From Thermoleophilaceae bacterium (GTDB lineage Bacteria > Actinomycetota > Thermoleophilia > Solirubrobacterales > Thermoleophilaceae), in assembly GCA_019683805.1 (NCBI GenBank), contig JADGHQ010000022.1:1-36182 (forward strand): a stretch of DNA of 36,182 nucleotides, read 5' to 3'. Below the pieces are notes generated by a model, which saw nothing but the letters and a program-made list of their open reading frames with translations, ran no database searches and had not been told where the DNA came from. Made by a program: the position numbers and the translations under genes. Within the stretch, counting starts at the first letter, position 1. Each line of letters opens with the position of its first letter. Shown here in pieces: positions 15,979 through 24,452 of the stretch.

Positions 15979-16173
15979 CTAGGCGAGCACGTCCACGTGG
16001 CCCTCGCCGCGATCCGGCCCGCCGCCGCCGGGGTCGCGCCGCTGCTCGGGCCTGCCGCGCCTGCGGCGGCGCTCAGGCTCCCCGCGCTCGCGCCGCTCCT
16101 CGACCTCGCGGCGGATCCGCTCCACCGGCGGCGCCTCGGGCAGCCGCGGCTCGATCCGGCCGATCGGGTCCAC
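15979..16173 (-). CDS. Small charged protein at the end of the flagellar operon
   Basis: The protein has 64 residues from GTG 16173, 13 bases after the stop of the preceding gene. The N-terminus reads MDPIGRIEPRLPEAPPVERI, the middle is a highly charged Arg/Glu stretch, and it ends GEGHVDVLA. No domain, signal peptide or membrane segment is visible. It is believable as a real gene because of the operon spacing and the ordered ends, but the Arg-rich middle could also arise from GC-rich non-coding sequence. Function unknown. Confidence 0.5.
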   Translation of the reverse strand: MDPIGRIEPRLPEAPPVERIRREVEERRERGEPERRRRRGRPEQRRDPGGGGPDRGEGHVDVLA

Positions 16174-16186
16174 CGCCGCTCAGCCG

Positions 16187-16546
16187 CTACGTCGCGGCCT
16201 GCCCCTCCGCCGGCGCGCCCGACTCGGCGCCCGGCTTCATGATCGCGGTCTGCTCGAGCTCGCCCGCGGCCCCCGCGCGCTCGCGCAGCCACTCGCGCTC
16301 CCGCTTGCGCACCTCCGCGATCGTGAGCTGGCGCCACACCTGCAGCGCCACGATCCACGCCACGAGCCAGCCGATCGACCCGCCGACGATGGCGCGCAGC
16401 GCCAGGTCGGCGAGCGGCACGCCGGCGGAGTGGGAGAAGAGCGCCACGAGCCCGAACCCCGCGAGCCCGCCCCAGCCCTTCGCGCGCCTTATCTGCTCCC
16501 GCGCGCGGGGGTGGGCGGCGATGCTCGGTGTCGTGCCCTCGCTCAC
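16187..16546 (-). CDS. Small membrane protein in the flagellar operon
   Basis: The protein has 119 residues. Residues 1-25 are basic, two hydrophobic segments follow at about 26-45 and 50-72 (GLAGFGLVALFSH; AIVGGSIGWLVAWIVALQVW), and residues 74-95 form a charged amphipathic helix (LTIAEVRKREREWLRERAG). The tail is Ala/Gly-rich. The GTG start overlaps the stop of the PilZ gene by four bases (GTGA), so it belongs to the same transcript. I do not recognise the family. A small double-spanning protein next to a YcgR-like brake could act at the motor or export gate, but nothing in the sequence proves this. Confidence 0.68.
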   Translation of the reverse strand: MSEGTTPSIAAHPRAREQIRRAKGWGGLAGFGLVALFSHSAGVPLADLALRAIVGGSIGWLVAWIVALQVWRQLTIAEVRKREREWLRERAGAAGELEQTAIMKPGAESGAPAEGQAAT

Positions 16547-17151
16547 GAGTTACGCACCTGGCGCTCGCGGCGCTGGCGCTCGAACACGAGCGCGACCAGG
16601 CGGTCCTGGTCGCGCTCCGAGATCGACTCGATGCGCACTCCCTTGTACCCCTCCTCGGTCACGCGCATGACGCGGCCGCGGGCCTCGATGGGCGGATCTC
16701 CCTCGGCGATCTGGATCGCGAGCCACAGCTCGTCGCCGACCTCGAGATCCTCCGGCCCTGCGAGCAGCACGCCGCTGCCGCTCACGTTCAGCGTGTTGGT
16801 GTGCCGGAGCTCGCCGCCCTCGCCGCGCGACACGGTCACAGGGATGTACGCGTCCACGCGCGCGTAGTCGCGGCGCTGGACGAGCCTCGGCTCCCCGGCG
16901 AGGTCGAAGCGCGCCACCGACGCCCCGACGCCCTGCCAGCGCATGCGGCCGGCGACCTCGTAGACGCCGCGCGGCACGGCGACGCGCAGCAGCGCCTCGG
17001 GCCCCTCGGGGAGCGTGGGCGGGTTGTCGGGGTCGATGTAGAGGGCGAGCACGAGCGAGCCCTCCCCCACCTTCTCGACGCTCGCCTGGATCGGCTCGTG
17101 CCCCGGGAGCTCCAGCGTGACGATCTGCCTCTCCTCGACGCCCCGGATCAT
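16543..17151 (-). CDS. YcgR-like PilZ protein, cyclic di-GMP flagellar brake
   Basis: The protein has 202 residues. Residues 1-85 form a YcgR-N-like beta domain (IVTLELPGHEPIQASVEKVGEG...VAGRMRWQG). From about 90 comes a PilZ domain with both cyclic di-GMP contacts: the RxxxR motif in QRRDYARVD (about 91-96) and NVSGSG (120-125), followed by the barrel strands ELWLAIQI and GRVMRVTEEGYKGVRIESI. In other bacteria such proteins bind cyclic di-GMP and slow or stop the motor. The ATG overlaps the flhF stop (ATGA), so it is translated with flhF. Intact binding residues suggest motility here responds to cyclic di-GMP. Confidence 0.88.
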   Translation of the reverse strand: MIRGVEERQIVTLELPGHEPIQASVEKVGEGSLVLALYIDPDNPPTLPEGPEALLRVAVPRGVYEVAGRMRWQGVGASVARFDLAGEPRLVQRRDYARVDAYIPVTVSRGEGGELRHTNTLNVSGSGVLLAGPEDLEVGDELWLAIQIAEGDPPIEARGRVMRVTEEGYKGVRIESISERDQDRLVALVFERQRRERQVRNS

Positions 17152-18518
17152 GCGACCACCGCCGCGGCGAGCTCGTGCGCGTCCGCCGCCGCGAGGCCGC
17201 CGGGGACCGCGCCGCCGGAGCTGACGTAGGAGAACGGGATCCTGGCCCTCAGGCTGAGGTCGACGGCGGCGCCGACGTGGCGCGTCTCGTCGGCGTGCGT
17301 GAGGGCGAGGCGCGAGATGCCGAGCGGCTCGAGCTCGGCGACGAGCTCGGCCGCCGCCGCAGCCCCCGCCGTGGCAGGGAGCGCCAGGTGCACCTCGTAC
17401 ACCGAGATCTCGCCGAGCTCGGCGGCCAGCCGCCCGACGCCCGCAGCGTCGCTCGGCGAGACGGACGGCGTGTCGATCAGGATCAGGGCGTGGTCGCGGA
17501 TGCCCGCCGCACGGGCGCGGGCCTCGGCCGCGCTGTCGACGGCGTGCACGGGCACGCCGACCGGGTCGAGCAGGCGCGCGAGCGCCGCGCCGCCGTCCCG
17601 CGGACGCAGCGTCACGCACACCACCGGCAGGTCGCTGCCGAGCGCGTAGGCCGCGGCGAGCCGCGCCACGCAGGTGGTCTTGCCGGCGCCGCCCGGCCCC
17701 ACGAAGCCGACGGTTCGGCCGCGGCGCGGCCAGGTCGGCTGGACCTGGATGCGGCGCGCGAGCGCGTCGCGCACCAGCTCGCGCAGCGGCCTCCCCGGCG
17801 CGAGCGGGGCGAGGTGCGACACCGCCTCGGTCACGATGCCCTCGGCGATCGCCTGGGTGATGCCGGCCTCGACCATGCCGCGCTCGATCGCGTCGGCCGC
17901 GGCGGGCCGCTCGCGGCGCACGAGCAGCGGCACGACCGGCTGCGCCGGCGCCTGCCGCGGCGCGGGCACGGGCGCCGCGCCGTTCTCGTCGTTCAGCGGC
18001 TCGAAGCGCCGGACTTCGCGCCCGTCCTGGCTGCGCTGCGCCGCCTCGAGCGCCTGCGCGAAGGGCGCGGCCTGGTCGAGCATCGCGCGGATCGCAGGGG
18101 AGCGCAGGCCCTCGGCGAGCGCCTCGTCGCGCGGCGCCGGCGGCGCGGGCGCCTCGTCCCGCCCCGCGGGCGGCTCATGCGCCTCGTCGGCCTCTTCGTC
18201 GTAGACGTCGATGCGCGTGCCGCGCGCCCGCTCGCGTCCGGGCCCCGCCTCCTGCGCGGCCGCGCGCCGCGCGCGCGAGAAGGGCGCCGCCAGCGGCGAG
18301 TCGCCCGGCACCGCCTCGACCTCCACGAACTGCTTCTGGAAGAACCCGGCGATGCCCCCCGCGAGCCCGTCGCGCTGGCGGGTGATGACCGCGTCGGGGC
18401 CGAGCTCCTCGCGGATCCGCGGGATCAGCTCCTCGAGCGAGCGCCCCCTGAACGTGCGCGCGCCCTCGCGCGCGCCCTCGCGCGCGCCCTTGGCGTCCAC
18501 GACCTCCACGACGCTCAC
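17148..18518 (-). CDS. flhF: FlhF-like SRP-type GTPase with altered GTPase motifs
   Basis: The protein has 456 residues. FlhF sets flagellar number and position. Residues 1-60 hold the usual N-terminal element (SLEELIPRIREELGPDAVI), 90-200 form a low-complexity linker, and from about 215 comes the NG domain with P-loop GFVGPGGAGKTTC near residue 268. Later motifs depart from the family: the usual DTYRIGAVEQL region reads VTLRPRDGGAALARL, DTAG reads DTPS, and TKxDE reads THADE. GTP binding is still likely, but hydrolysis or nucleotide choice may differ. The GTG start overlaps the flhA stop (GTGA) and gives the standard N-terminus. A 12-base unit is repeated three times at 18456-18491, encoding GAREGAREGAR. 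No flhG follows. Confidence 0.85.
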   Translation of the reverse strand: MSVVEVVDAKGAREGAREGARTFRGRSLEELIPRIREELGPDAVITRQRDGLAGGIAGFFQKQFVEVEAVPGDSPLAAPFSRARRAAAQEAGPGRERARGTRIDVYDEEADEAHEPPAGRDEAPAPPAPRDEALAEGLRSPAIRAMLDQAAPFAQALEAAQRSQDGREVRRFEPLNDENGAAPVPAPRQAPAQPVVPLLVRRERPAAADAIERGMVEAGITQAIAEGIVTEAVSHLAPLAPGRPLRELVRDALARRIQVQPTWPRRGRTVGFVGPGGAGKTTCVARLAAAYALGSDLPVVCVTLRPRDGGAALARLLDPVGVPVHAVDSAAEARARAAGIRDHALILIDTPSVSPSDAAGVGRLAAELGEISVYEVHLALPATAGAAAAAELVAELEPLGISRLALTHADETRHVGAAVDLSLRARIPFSYVSSGGAVPGGLAAADAHELAAAVVA

Positions 18519-20581
18519 GCCTCGACCACCCCGATCGTCTCCACTCGAATACCAGGCACGATCTCGTTGTAGGAGCAGACCGCGAGCTGCGGCATCGCCT
18601 GCTCGCAGAGCCGGCGCAGGTGGCGCCGCACGCGAGCCGAGCACAGCAACACCGGTCTACTGCCCTGCGATATCGCCCTGTCGAACTGCTCCTTGAGCTC
18701 CTGGACGAGGCCTTGCGCGCGCTCCGGCTCCATGACGAGGTACTCCCCGTCCGGGGTCTGCGCGATCGACTCGGACACCTCCTGCTCGACCGCGGGGTCG
18801 AGCGCGATCGCGGCGAGCCGCTTCTGCGCGTCGAGGTGGGGCGCGGTGATGGTGCGGCCCAGCGCCTGGCGCGCGTACTCGGCGAGCAGCGGGGGATCGC
18901 GCGTGACGCGAGCCTTGTCCGCGATCGCCTCGATGATCGTGCCGAGGTCGCGGATCGGCACGCCCTCGGACAGGAGCGCCTGCAGCACGCGCTGGATCTC
19001 CCCGACCGTGAGCACGTCGGGCACGACCTCCTCGACCACCGCCTCGTTGACCTCCTTGAGCCGGTCGAGCAGCTGGCGGGTCTCCTGACGGGTGAGCAGC
19101 TCGGCGGCGTGGGCGCGGATCGTCTCAGTGAGGTGGGTGACGATCACCGACTCGCGGTCCACAACCGTGTAGCCGAGCGCCTCCGCCTCGGCGCGCGCGG
19201 AGTCGGGGATCCAGGTCGCCGGCAGGCCGAAGGCGGGCTCGGTCGTCGGGATGCCCGAGAGCTGGCCGACGGCGTCGCCCGGGTCCATCGCGAGCTGGTG
19301 TCCCGCTAGCACCTGCCCGACCGCGACCTCCGCGCCGCGCACCTTGATCGCGTACTCGTGCGAGTCGAGGCCGATCTCGTCGTGGATGCGCACGGGCGGG
19401 ATCACCATGCCGAGCTCCGAGGCGATCTGGCGCCGGATCGCGCGCACGCGCGAGAGCAGCGAGCCGCCCGCGCTCTCGTCCACGAGCGGGACGAGGCCGA
19501 AGCCGATGGCGAGCTCGAGCGGGTCGATCTGGAGCGCCTCGAGCGCGGCGTCCTTCGACTCGCCGGACTCGGCGGGCGCCGCGAGCGCCGCGCGCGCGGC
19601 GTCGGCCGCGCGCGCCTCGTCGGCCTCGGCGCGCCTGCGCAGGAGCCACCACAGCCCGAGGAAGCCGCAGCCCATCACGAGGAAGGGGATCTTCGGCAGG
19701 CCCGGCACGACCGCGAGCAGGAGCATCGCCGCGCCCGCGACGAGCGGGGCCTTCACCTGGCTCGTTATCTGCCCGGCGATGTCGTTGCCGAGGTCGTTCT
19801 CCGACGCGGAGCGCGTGACGATGATGCCGGTGGCGACGGAGATCAGGAGCGCCGGGATCTGCGCGGTGAGGCCGTCGCCGACCGTCAGCAGCGAGAAGTG
19901 CCGGCCCGCCTCCCCGAGCGACATCTTGTGCTGGAGCACGCCGATCACGATGCCGCCGAGCAGGTTGATCGTCGTGATCAGCAGGCCGGCCATCGCGTCT
20001 CCCTTCACGAACTTCGAGGCGCCGTCCATCGCGCCGTAGAAGTCCGCCTCGCGCGCGATCTCGCGGCGGCGGGCCCGCGCCTCCTCGTCGGTGATCTGGC
20101 CCGCGTTGAGGTCGGCGTCGATCGCCATCTGCTTGCCGGGCATCGCGTCGAGCGTGAAGCGCGCCGCCACCTCGGCCACGCGGCCCGCGCCGTTGGTGAT
20201 CACGACGAACTGGATCACCACGAGGATCAGGAACACGACCAGGCCGACGACCACGTTGCCGCCCACCACGAAGCTCCCGAACGCCTTCACGACGTGGCCC
20301 GCGTCGCCGTGCAGCAGCACGAGGCGCGTGACGGACACGTTGATCGCGAGCCGGAAGAGCGTGGTCAGGAGCAGCACGCTCGGGAACGAGGAGAAGTCGA
20401 GCGGCCGCGGCATGTAGAGCGTGGTGACCACGATCGCGAGCGCCCCGGAGATGTTCAGCGCGATGCAGAGGTCGACGAGCGCCGGCGGCAGCGGGATGAT
20501 CATCATCACCACGACGAGCACGACCGCGCCCGCGGCCATCAGGTCGGTCTGCCGCGCGAGGCGCTGCGCCCAGGCCGGCAT
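18515..20581 (-). CDS. flhA: Flagellar export gate protein FlhA
   Basis: The protein has 688 residues and forms the nonameric inner-membrane export gate. Residues 20-320 hold about eight membrane helices with the conserved RLAINVSVTRLVLLHGDAGHVVKAFG and the cytoplasmic loop TLDAMPGKQMAIDADLNAGQITDEEARARR (the FHIPEP region). Residues 345-688 are the cytosolic ring domain that receives substrates and chaperones (FGLVPLVD, LGMVIPPVRIHDE, TVVDRESVIVTHL). Length and motifs are standard. The ATG overlaps the flhB stop by one base, and flhF overlaps its end, so the genes are coupled. Confidence 0.97.
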   Translation of the reverse strand: MPAWAQRLARQTDLMAAGAVVLVVVMMIIPLPPALVDLCIALNISGALAIVVTTLYMPRPLDFSSFPSVLLLTTLFRLAINVSVTRLVLLHGDAGHVVKAFGSFVVGGNVVVGLVVFLILVVIQFVVITNGAGRVAEVAARFTLDAMPGKQMAIDADLNAGQITDEEARARRREIAREADFYGAMDGASKFVKGDAMAGLLITTINLLGGIVIGVLQHKMSLGEAGRHFSLLTVGDGLTAQIPALLISVATGIIVTRSASENDLGNDIAGQITSQVKAPLVAGAAMLLLAVVPGLPKIPFLVMGCGFLGLWWLLRRRAEADEARAADAARAALAAPAESGESKDAALEALQIDPLELAIGFGLVPLVDESAGGSLLSRVRAIRRQIASELGMVIPPVRIHDEIGLDSHEYAIKVRGAEVAVGQVLAGHQLAMDPGDAVGQLSGIPTTEPAFGLPATWIPDSARAEAEALGYTVVDRESVIVTHLTETIRAHAAELLTRQETRQLLDRLKEVNEAVVEEVVPDVLTVGEIQRVLQALLSEGVPIRDLGTIIEAIADKARVTRDPPLLAEYARQALGRTITAPHLDAQKRLAAIALDPAVEQEVSESIAQTPDGEYLVMEPERAQGLVQELKEQFDRAISQGSRPVLLCSARVRRHLRRLCEQAMPQLAVCSYNEIVPGIRVETIGVVEA

Positions 20582-21636
20582 CAGACGGCCCTCCTACCAG
20601 CGACGCGGTAGACGAACGCGAGCAGCTGCGCGACCGCCTGGTAGAGCTCCTCGGGGATCATCTGGCCGACCTCGACGGACGCGTGGAGCGCGCGCGCGAG
20701 CGGCGGGTCCTCGATCACGGGCACGCCGTGCTCCTCGGCGATGCGCCGGATCCGGAAGGCGATCAGGTCGGGCCCCTTCGCCACGACCTCGGGCGCGGGC
20801 TTGGTTCCGTCGTACCTGAGCGCGACCGCGAAGTGCGTCGGGTTGGTGACGACGACGTCCGCCTCGGGGACCGCCGCCATCATGCGCGCGCGCGCCTGCT
20901 CCATCTGGCGGCGGCGGAGGGCGCCGCGCACCTCCGGCGGGAGCTGCTGCGACTTCGCCTCCTCCTTGACCTCGTGCCTGTCCATCCGCAGGCTCTTCTC
21001 GTGCTGGCGGCGCTGCCAGAAGTAGTCGGCGATCGCGATCACGAGATAGGCGGCCGCGGCGCGCTTGGCGATCTCGAAGACGCGGCTCGTGAGCTCGGAG
21101 AGGAGCTCCTGCGGCGGCATGCCGACCACGCCCCCGAGCTCTGACATGTGCGGCAGCACCGCGGTGGCTGCGATCGCGCCCACGACCGCGACCTTCACGA
21201 CGCTCTTGCCGCCCTCGAACGCGCCGCGCGGGCTGAGCAGCGTCTTGAGGCCGTTCCTGGGGTCGATCCGCTTGGGGTCGGGCTTCAGGAGCGACAGGTT
21301 GAGGCGCGGACGGACCTGGTACCAGTTGATCCCGACGCCGGCGAGGGCGCACACCGCGGCGATCGGCGCGACCGACGCGCCCACCGCCGAGAAGGCCCCG
21401 CCGAGCACGGCGCCGACGCCCTCGCGGCTCACCACGTCGGGATTCGCGATCAGCAGCAGGCCGCTCGTCATGCTCTCGCGCAGGCTGTTCAGGACCTTCG
21501 GGCCGAAGGCCGACAGCGCCAGGAGCCCAGCGATCGTCACCACCGCCCCGTTGAGGTCCGCCGAGCGGGCGACGTTGCCCTTGCGCTTGGCCTCGTCCCT
21601 GCGCTTTGGAGTCGGCTTCTCGGTCTTCTCCGCCAT
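20581..21636 (-). CDS. flhB: Flagellar export switch protein FlhB
   Basis: The protein has 351 residues. It has the N-terminal EKTEKPTPKRRDEAKRKGNVARS, four membrane helices between about 30 and 210, and the cytoplasmic autocleavage motif NPTH near residue 264 (VVTNPTHFAVALRYD). FlhB cleaves itself there and switches export from rod/hook to filament substrates together with FliK. The start ATG lies two bases after the fliR stop and the downstream flhA overlaps its stop. All features are normal for the family. Confidence 0.97.
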   Translation of the reverse strand: MAEKTEKPTPKRRDEAKRKGNVARSADLNGAVVTIAGLLALSAFGPKVLNSLRESMTSGLLLIANPDVVSREGVGAVLGGAFSAVGASVAPIAAVCALAGVGINWYQVRPRLNLSLLKPDPKRIDPRNGLKTLLSPRGAFEGGKSVVKVAVVGAIAATAVLPHMSELGGVVGMPPQELLSELTSRVFEIAKRAAAAYLVIAIADYFWQRRQHEKSLRMDRHEVKEEAKSQQLPPEVRGALRRRQMEQARARMMAAVPEADVVVTNPTHFAVALRYDGTKPAPEVVAKGPDLIAFRIRRIAEEHGVPVIEDPPLARALHASVEVGQMIPEELYQAVAQLLAFVYRVAGRRAV

Positions 21637-21638
21637 CG

Positions 21639-22421
21639 CTAGCCGGCCACCTTCAGCGCCTGGAGCGCGGACGAGACGGACTGCTCCACCTGATCGCCGA
21701 TCCAGCCGCCGACGAACGGGAGCGAGACGCCCATGATCAGGAGCCCCACCGCGATCTTCGCCGGCATGCCGACCGCGAACACGTTGAGCTGCGGCACGAC
21801 GCGCGACACCAGCCCGAACGCCGCGTCGGTGACGATCACGGCGAGCAGCACCGGCGCGGCGATCTCGAGCGCCGAGCCGAAGATCCCGACGAACGCGTGC
21901 TGCGCTCCGCCGACGAGGTCGGGGATCGAGGGCATGGCGTCGAGCGGGACGAGGTCGTAGGTGCGCGCCAGGCCCTGCACCACCCAGGCGTCGCCGCCGA
22001 TCGCGATGAAGATCAGCACGCCCACGAGCCCGTAGAGCTGGCTGAGCACCTGCGACTGGGCGCCCGTGATCGGGTCGATCACCGAGCCGTAGGAGAAGCC
22101 GATGGCGGTGTCGAGGAACGAGCCCGCCGCGCTCACCGCGGCGATCGTCGCCCCGACCGCGAAGGCGAACGCGAGCCCGACGAGGATCTCCTTCACCACG
22201 AGGCCGCCGAGGTCGGCGCCGCCGAGCGGCACCGGGCGCCCGCGCGTCGCGAGCGGCGCCATGCCGATCGCGAGCGCCACCGCGGCGATCCCGCGGGCGC
22301 GCGCGGGCAGCATGCGCGAGCTGAACACCGGCGCGAGCAGGAACAGCGGGCTGACGCGCGCGAGCACGAGCATGAAGCTCGCGGTCTGCTGCTCCGAGAG
22401 CCTTGTGAGGAGCTCGTTCAC
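21639..22421 (-). CDS. fliR: Flagellar export apparatus protein FliR
   Basis: The protein has 260 residues, an inner-membrane part of the FliP5-FliQ4-FliR1 export gate. It has about six hydrophobic segments (ASFMLVLARVSPLFLLAPVFSS, VKEILVGLAFAFAVGATIAA, IAAPVLLAVIVTDAAFGLVSRVVPQLNVFAVGMPAKIAVGLLIMG is the typical C-terminal block). The GTG start shares one base with the fliQ stop (TAGTG), which suggests coupled translation. Length is normal. Confidence 0.95.
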   Translation of the reverse strand: MNELLTRLSEQQTASFMLVLARVSPLFLLAPVFSSRMLPARARGIAAVALAIGMAPLATRGRPVPLGGADLGGLVVKEILVGLAFAFAVGATIAAVSAAGSFLDTAIGFSYGSVIDPITGAQSQVLSQLYGLVGVLIFIAIGGDAWVVQGLARTYDLVPLDAMPSIPDLVGGAQHAFVGIFGSALEIAAPVLLAVIVTDAAFGLVSRVVPQLNVFAVGMPAKIAVGLLIMGVSLPFVGGWIGDQVEQSVSSALQALKVAG

Positions 22422-22690
22422 TAGGACACGATCCCCGGGATGCTCGCCCAGAGCTGCTCGGTGTAGGACAGGAGCTGTCCGAGCATCCAGGGCCCGGCGA
22501 TGACGAAGACCGCGATCGCGGCGAGGATCTTCGGGATGAAGGTGAGCGTCATCTCCTGGATCTGCGTGATCGCCTGGAAGACGCTCACCAGCAGGCCGAC
22601 GAGGAGGCCGGCCAGGAGGATCGGCAGCGCGACCTTCAGCGAGACGGTCACGGCCTGCATCACGAGGTTGACGACGACGTCTGGGCTCAT
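22421..22690 (-). CDS. fliQ: Flagellar export apparatus protein FliQ
   Basis: The protein has 89 residues with two membrane helices (VALPILLAGLLVGLLVSVFQA and ILAAIAVFVIAGPWMLGQLL) joined by the conserved loop TQIQEMTLTFIPK, which lies at the gate. It is an obligate partner of FliP and FliR in the export channel. AGAGG precedes the ATG, and nine bases separate it from the fliP stop. Confidence 0.96.
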   Translation of the reverse strand: MSPDVVVNLVMQAVTVSLKVALPILLAGLLVGLLVSVFQAITQIQEMTLTFIPKILAAIAVFVIAGPWMLGQLLSYTEQLWASIPGIVS

Positions 22691-22699
22691 CCCGGCCTC

Positions 22700-23341
22700 T
22701 CAGTGGAAGGACTGGACGACGCTCTGGGTGACGAGGTTCCAGCCGTCGACCAGGACGAACAGCAGGATCTTGAAGGGCAGCGAGATGAAGACCGGCGGCA
22801 GCATCATCATGCCCATGCTCATCAGCGTCGAGCTGACGACCAGGTCGATGATCAGGAACGGCAGGAAGATCAGGAAGCCGATCTGGAAGGCGGTCTTGAG
22901 CTCGCTGACGATGAACGCCGGAATCAGCACCCAGGTGGGCACGTCGGCGCGCGTCTTCGGCTGCTTGACGTGCGCGAGCCTCACGAACAGCGCCAGGTCC
23001 TTCTCGCGCGTCTGCTTGAACATGAACTCGCGCAGCGGCTTCTGACCGCGGTCGAGCGCCTGCGCCTGCGTGATCCTGCCGTGGCTGAGCGGCTGGATCG
23101 CGTCGTCGTTGATGGCCTTGAAGGTCGGGGCCATCACGAAGATCGTGAGGAACACCGCGATCCCGACGAGCACCTGGTTCGGCGGCGCGCTGGGCGTGCC
23201 GAGGCCCGAGCGGATGAAGCCGAGCACGATCAGGATGCGCGTGAAGCCCGTGACCGTGAACAGCAGCGCGGGGACGAGCGAGAGGCCCGCCACGAACAGC
23301 AGGATCTGGACCGCGTTCGCCCCGTCGGTCGAGATCTTCAC
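22700..23341 (-). CDS. fliP: Flagellar export apparatus protein FliP
   Basis: The protein has 213 residues. It carries the FliP signature: LLFTVTGFTRILIVLGFIRSGLG, PPNQVLVGIAVFLTIFVMAP, then PAFIVSELKTAFQIGFLIFLPFLIIDLVVSSTLMSMGMMMLPP. The GTG at 23341 overlaps the fliO stop (GTGA) and gives a short N-terminus. Many FliP proteins are near 245 residues and begin with a cleavable signal peptide; here the first helix begins at about residue 10, so the signal appears to be absent or merged with the first membrane helix. Confidence 0.96.
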   Translation of the reverse strand: MKISTDGANAVQILLFVAGLSLVPALLFTVTGFTRILIVLGFIRSGLGTPSAPPNQVLVGIAVFLTIFVMAPTFKAINDDAIQPLSHGRITQAQALDRGQKPLREFMFKQTREKDLALFVRLAHVKQPKTRADVPTWVLIPAFIVSELKTAFQIGFLIFLPFLIIDLVVSSTLMSMGMMMLPPVFISLPFKILLFVLVDGWNLVTQSVVQSFH

Positions 23342-23898
23342 TTGCGCACCGTCCTGCGGCGGAGCTCGTCGATGAGCTCGCCGACCGTGGGGAAGCTCTG
23401 GCGCCCCGCGCCGCGGGCCGCGCGCACGCGCGCCCACGGCTGCGGGCGCGCGGCGGGCGGAGCGCCCGTCTCGTCGAGGAAGCCCGCCTGCCGCGCCTCC
23501 GCCTCGCTCCAGCTGCGGATCGGGGTGACGCCGTGCTCGGCGACGCCGAGCAGCACCACCTCGGGCCCGGTCTTGACCATGTGCAGCGAGCGGTTCGGCC
23601 CGAGCGGCAGCGTGGCGATCGTGGCGAGGCCGGTGCCCGACGCGCGCTCCTCGCGGCTCGCCTTCACCTGCTTGAGCAGCCAGTAGAGCCCGTAGATGAC
23701 GGCGAGCACGATCGCGAGCCCGACGAACGTGCGCACGAGGCTCCCGCCGCCGCCGGCGGCGGCGTGCACCGGCTGCTGCTCGTCGAGGTGCAGCGGCGTG
23801 TCCTCGCCGTAGGTGCGCGCCGCGAAGGCAGGCGAGCTGAGCACCAGCATCGCCGGCACGGCCACGGCAGGGACCATGGAGGGTCGAGGGACTTTCAC
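23338..23898 (-). CDS. fliO: Flagellar biosynthesis protein FliO
   Basis: The protein has 186 residues. FliO helps FliP assemble into the export gate. A signal-like hydrophobic start (VPAVAVPAMLVLSSPAFAA) is followed by a Gly-rich spacer, one membrane helix (TFVGLAIVLAVIYGLYWLLKQV, about 55-77) and a cytosolic beta domain (LATIATLPLGPNRSLHMVKTGPEVVLLGVAEHGVTPI). The start could be GTG 23898 or ATG 23877; neither has a clear ribosome site, and the first keeps the basic MKVPRP extension. A strong sigma-28 site lies about 40 bases upstream, so it begins a transcript running through fliPQR-flhBA-flhF. Confidence 0.9.
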   Translation of the reverse strand: MKVPRPSMVPAVAVPAMLVLSSPAFAARTYGEDTPLHLDEQQPVHAAAGGGGSLVRTFVGLAIVLAVIYGLYWLLKQVKASREERASGTGLATIATLPLGPNRSLHMVKTGPEVVLLGVAEHGVTPIRSWSEAEARQAGFLDETGAPPAARPQPWARVRAARGAGRQSFPTVGELIDELRRRTVRK

Positions 23899-23936
23899 TT
23901 GAGGGACGGGTGACTCGAGGGACTGAGTCGCCCGAG

Positions 23937-23963
23937 TAGTCGGCCGCGCGGAAGGGGTCTTTA
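23937..23963 (-). promoter_or_regulatory. Sigma-28 promoter before fliO
   Basis: On the minus strand: TAAAGACC (23963-23956), 11 bases, GCCGACTA (23944-23937); 11 of 16 bases match with exact spacing, including TAAAG and GCCGA. The start point would be near 23931, leaving a leader of about 33 bases. It lies in the 88-base gap between fliN and fliO, so export-gate genes can be transcribed separately from motAB-fliL-fliN. Confidence 0.75.
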
Positions 23964-23986
23964 GCGGGCGGGAGGCGCGCCCCGGC

Positions 23987-24442
23987 TCAGGCGGCCGCGC
24001 CGTCGGCGGACCGGGCCGCCTCGCCGTCGGCGGCGTCGGGCGCCGCGGCGTCGGGCGCCGCGGGCTGAGGCTCGGCCGGCTCGGCGATCGGCGGCGCCTC
24101 GAAGCTCGCCTCGCCGTCCGCAGCGCCGGAGCCGTCGCCCTCGCCGAGCTGCTGCGCCGGCGTCACGATCTCGGTGACCCGCAGGCCGAACTGCTCGTCG
24201 ATCACCACCACCTCGCCGCGAGCGATCGCCTTGCCGTTCACGAGCAGGTCGAGCGGCTCGCCCGCCAGGCGGTCGAGCGACACGATCGAGCCCGGGCCGA
24301 GCGCGAGCGTCTCGCCGATCGTCATCGTGGCGCGCCCGATCTCGACCGCGACCTCGACGGGCACCTCCGCGAGCCGGCCGATGGCGGCGGGCAGGCTCTT
24401 GCCCGCGGGCTGCTGCGCTGCCTCGAACTGGATCTCGCTCAT
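23987..24442 (-). CDS. fliN: Flagellar motor switch protein FliN
   Basis: The protein has 151 residues. Residues 22-98 form the SpoA (C-ring) domain: [69 protein letters not shown] in outline, with the family VNG...A.GEVV pattern. The remaining 50 residues are an acidic Ala/Pro/Glu tail with a repeated APDAA unit, which is unusual because FliN normally ends soon after the SpoA domain. AGGAG lies seven bases before the ATG. It follows fliL directly, where Gram-positive operons usually place fliM first; here fliM lies at the far end of the cluster. Confidence 0.9.
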   Translation of the reverse strand: MSEIQFEAAQQPAGKSLPAAIGRLAEVPVEVAVEIGRATMTIGETLALGPGSIVSLDRLAGEPLDLLVNGKAIARGEVVVIDEQFGLRVTEIVTPAQQLGEGDGSGAADGEASFEAPPIAEPAEPQPAAPDAAAPDAADGEAARSADGAAA

Positions 24443-24452
24443 GCCATCGCTC

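Noticed and set aside
14014-16242. A 742-codon plus-strand open frame opposite the antiporter
   Set aside because: It is low-complexity Arg/Glu/His/Ala sequence, while the minus-strand frame encodes a clear multi-helix antiporter.
24040-24075. Tandem repeat in the fliN tail as a mobile or regulatory repeat
   Set aside because: It simply encodes the repeated APDAA units of the low-complexity tail and shows no flanking signatures.
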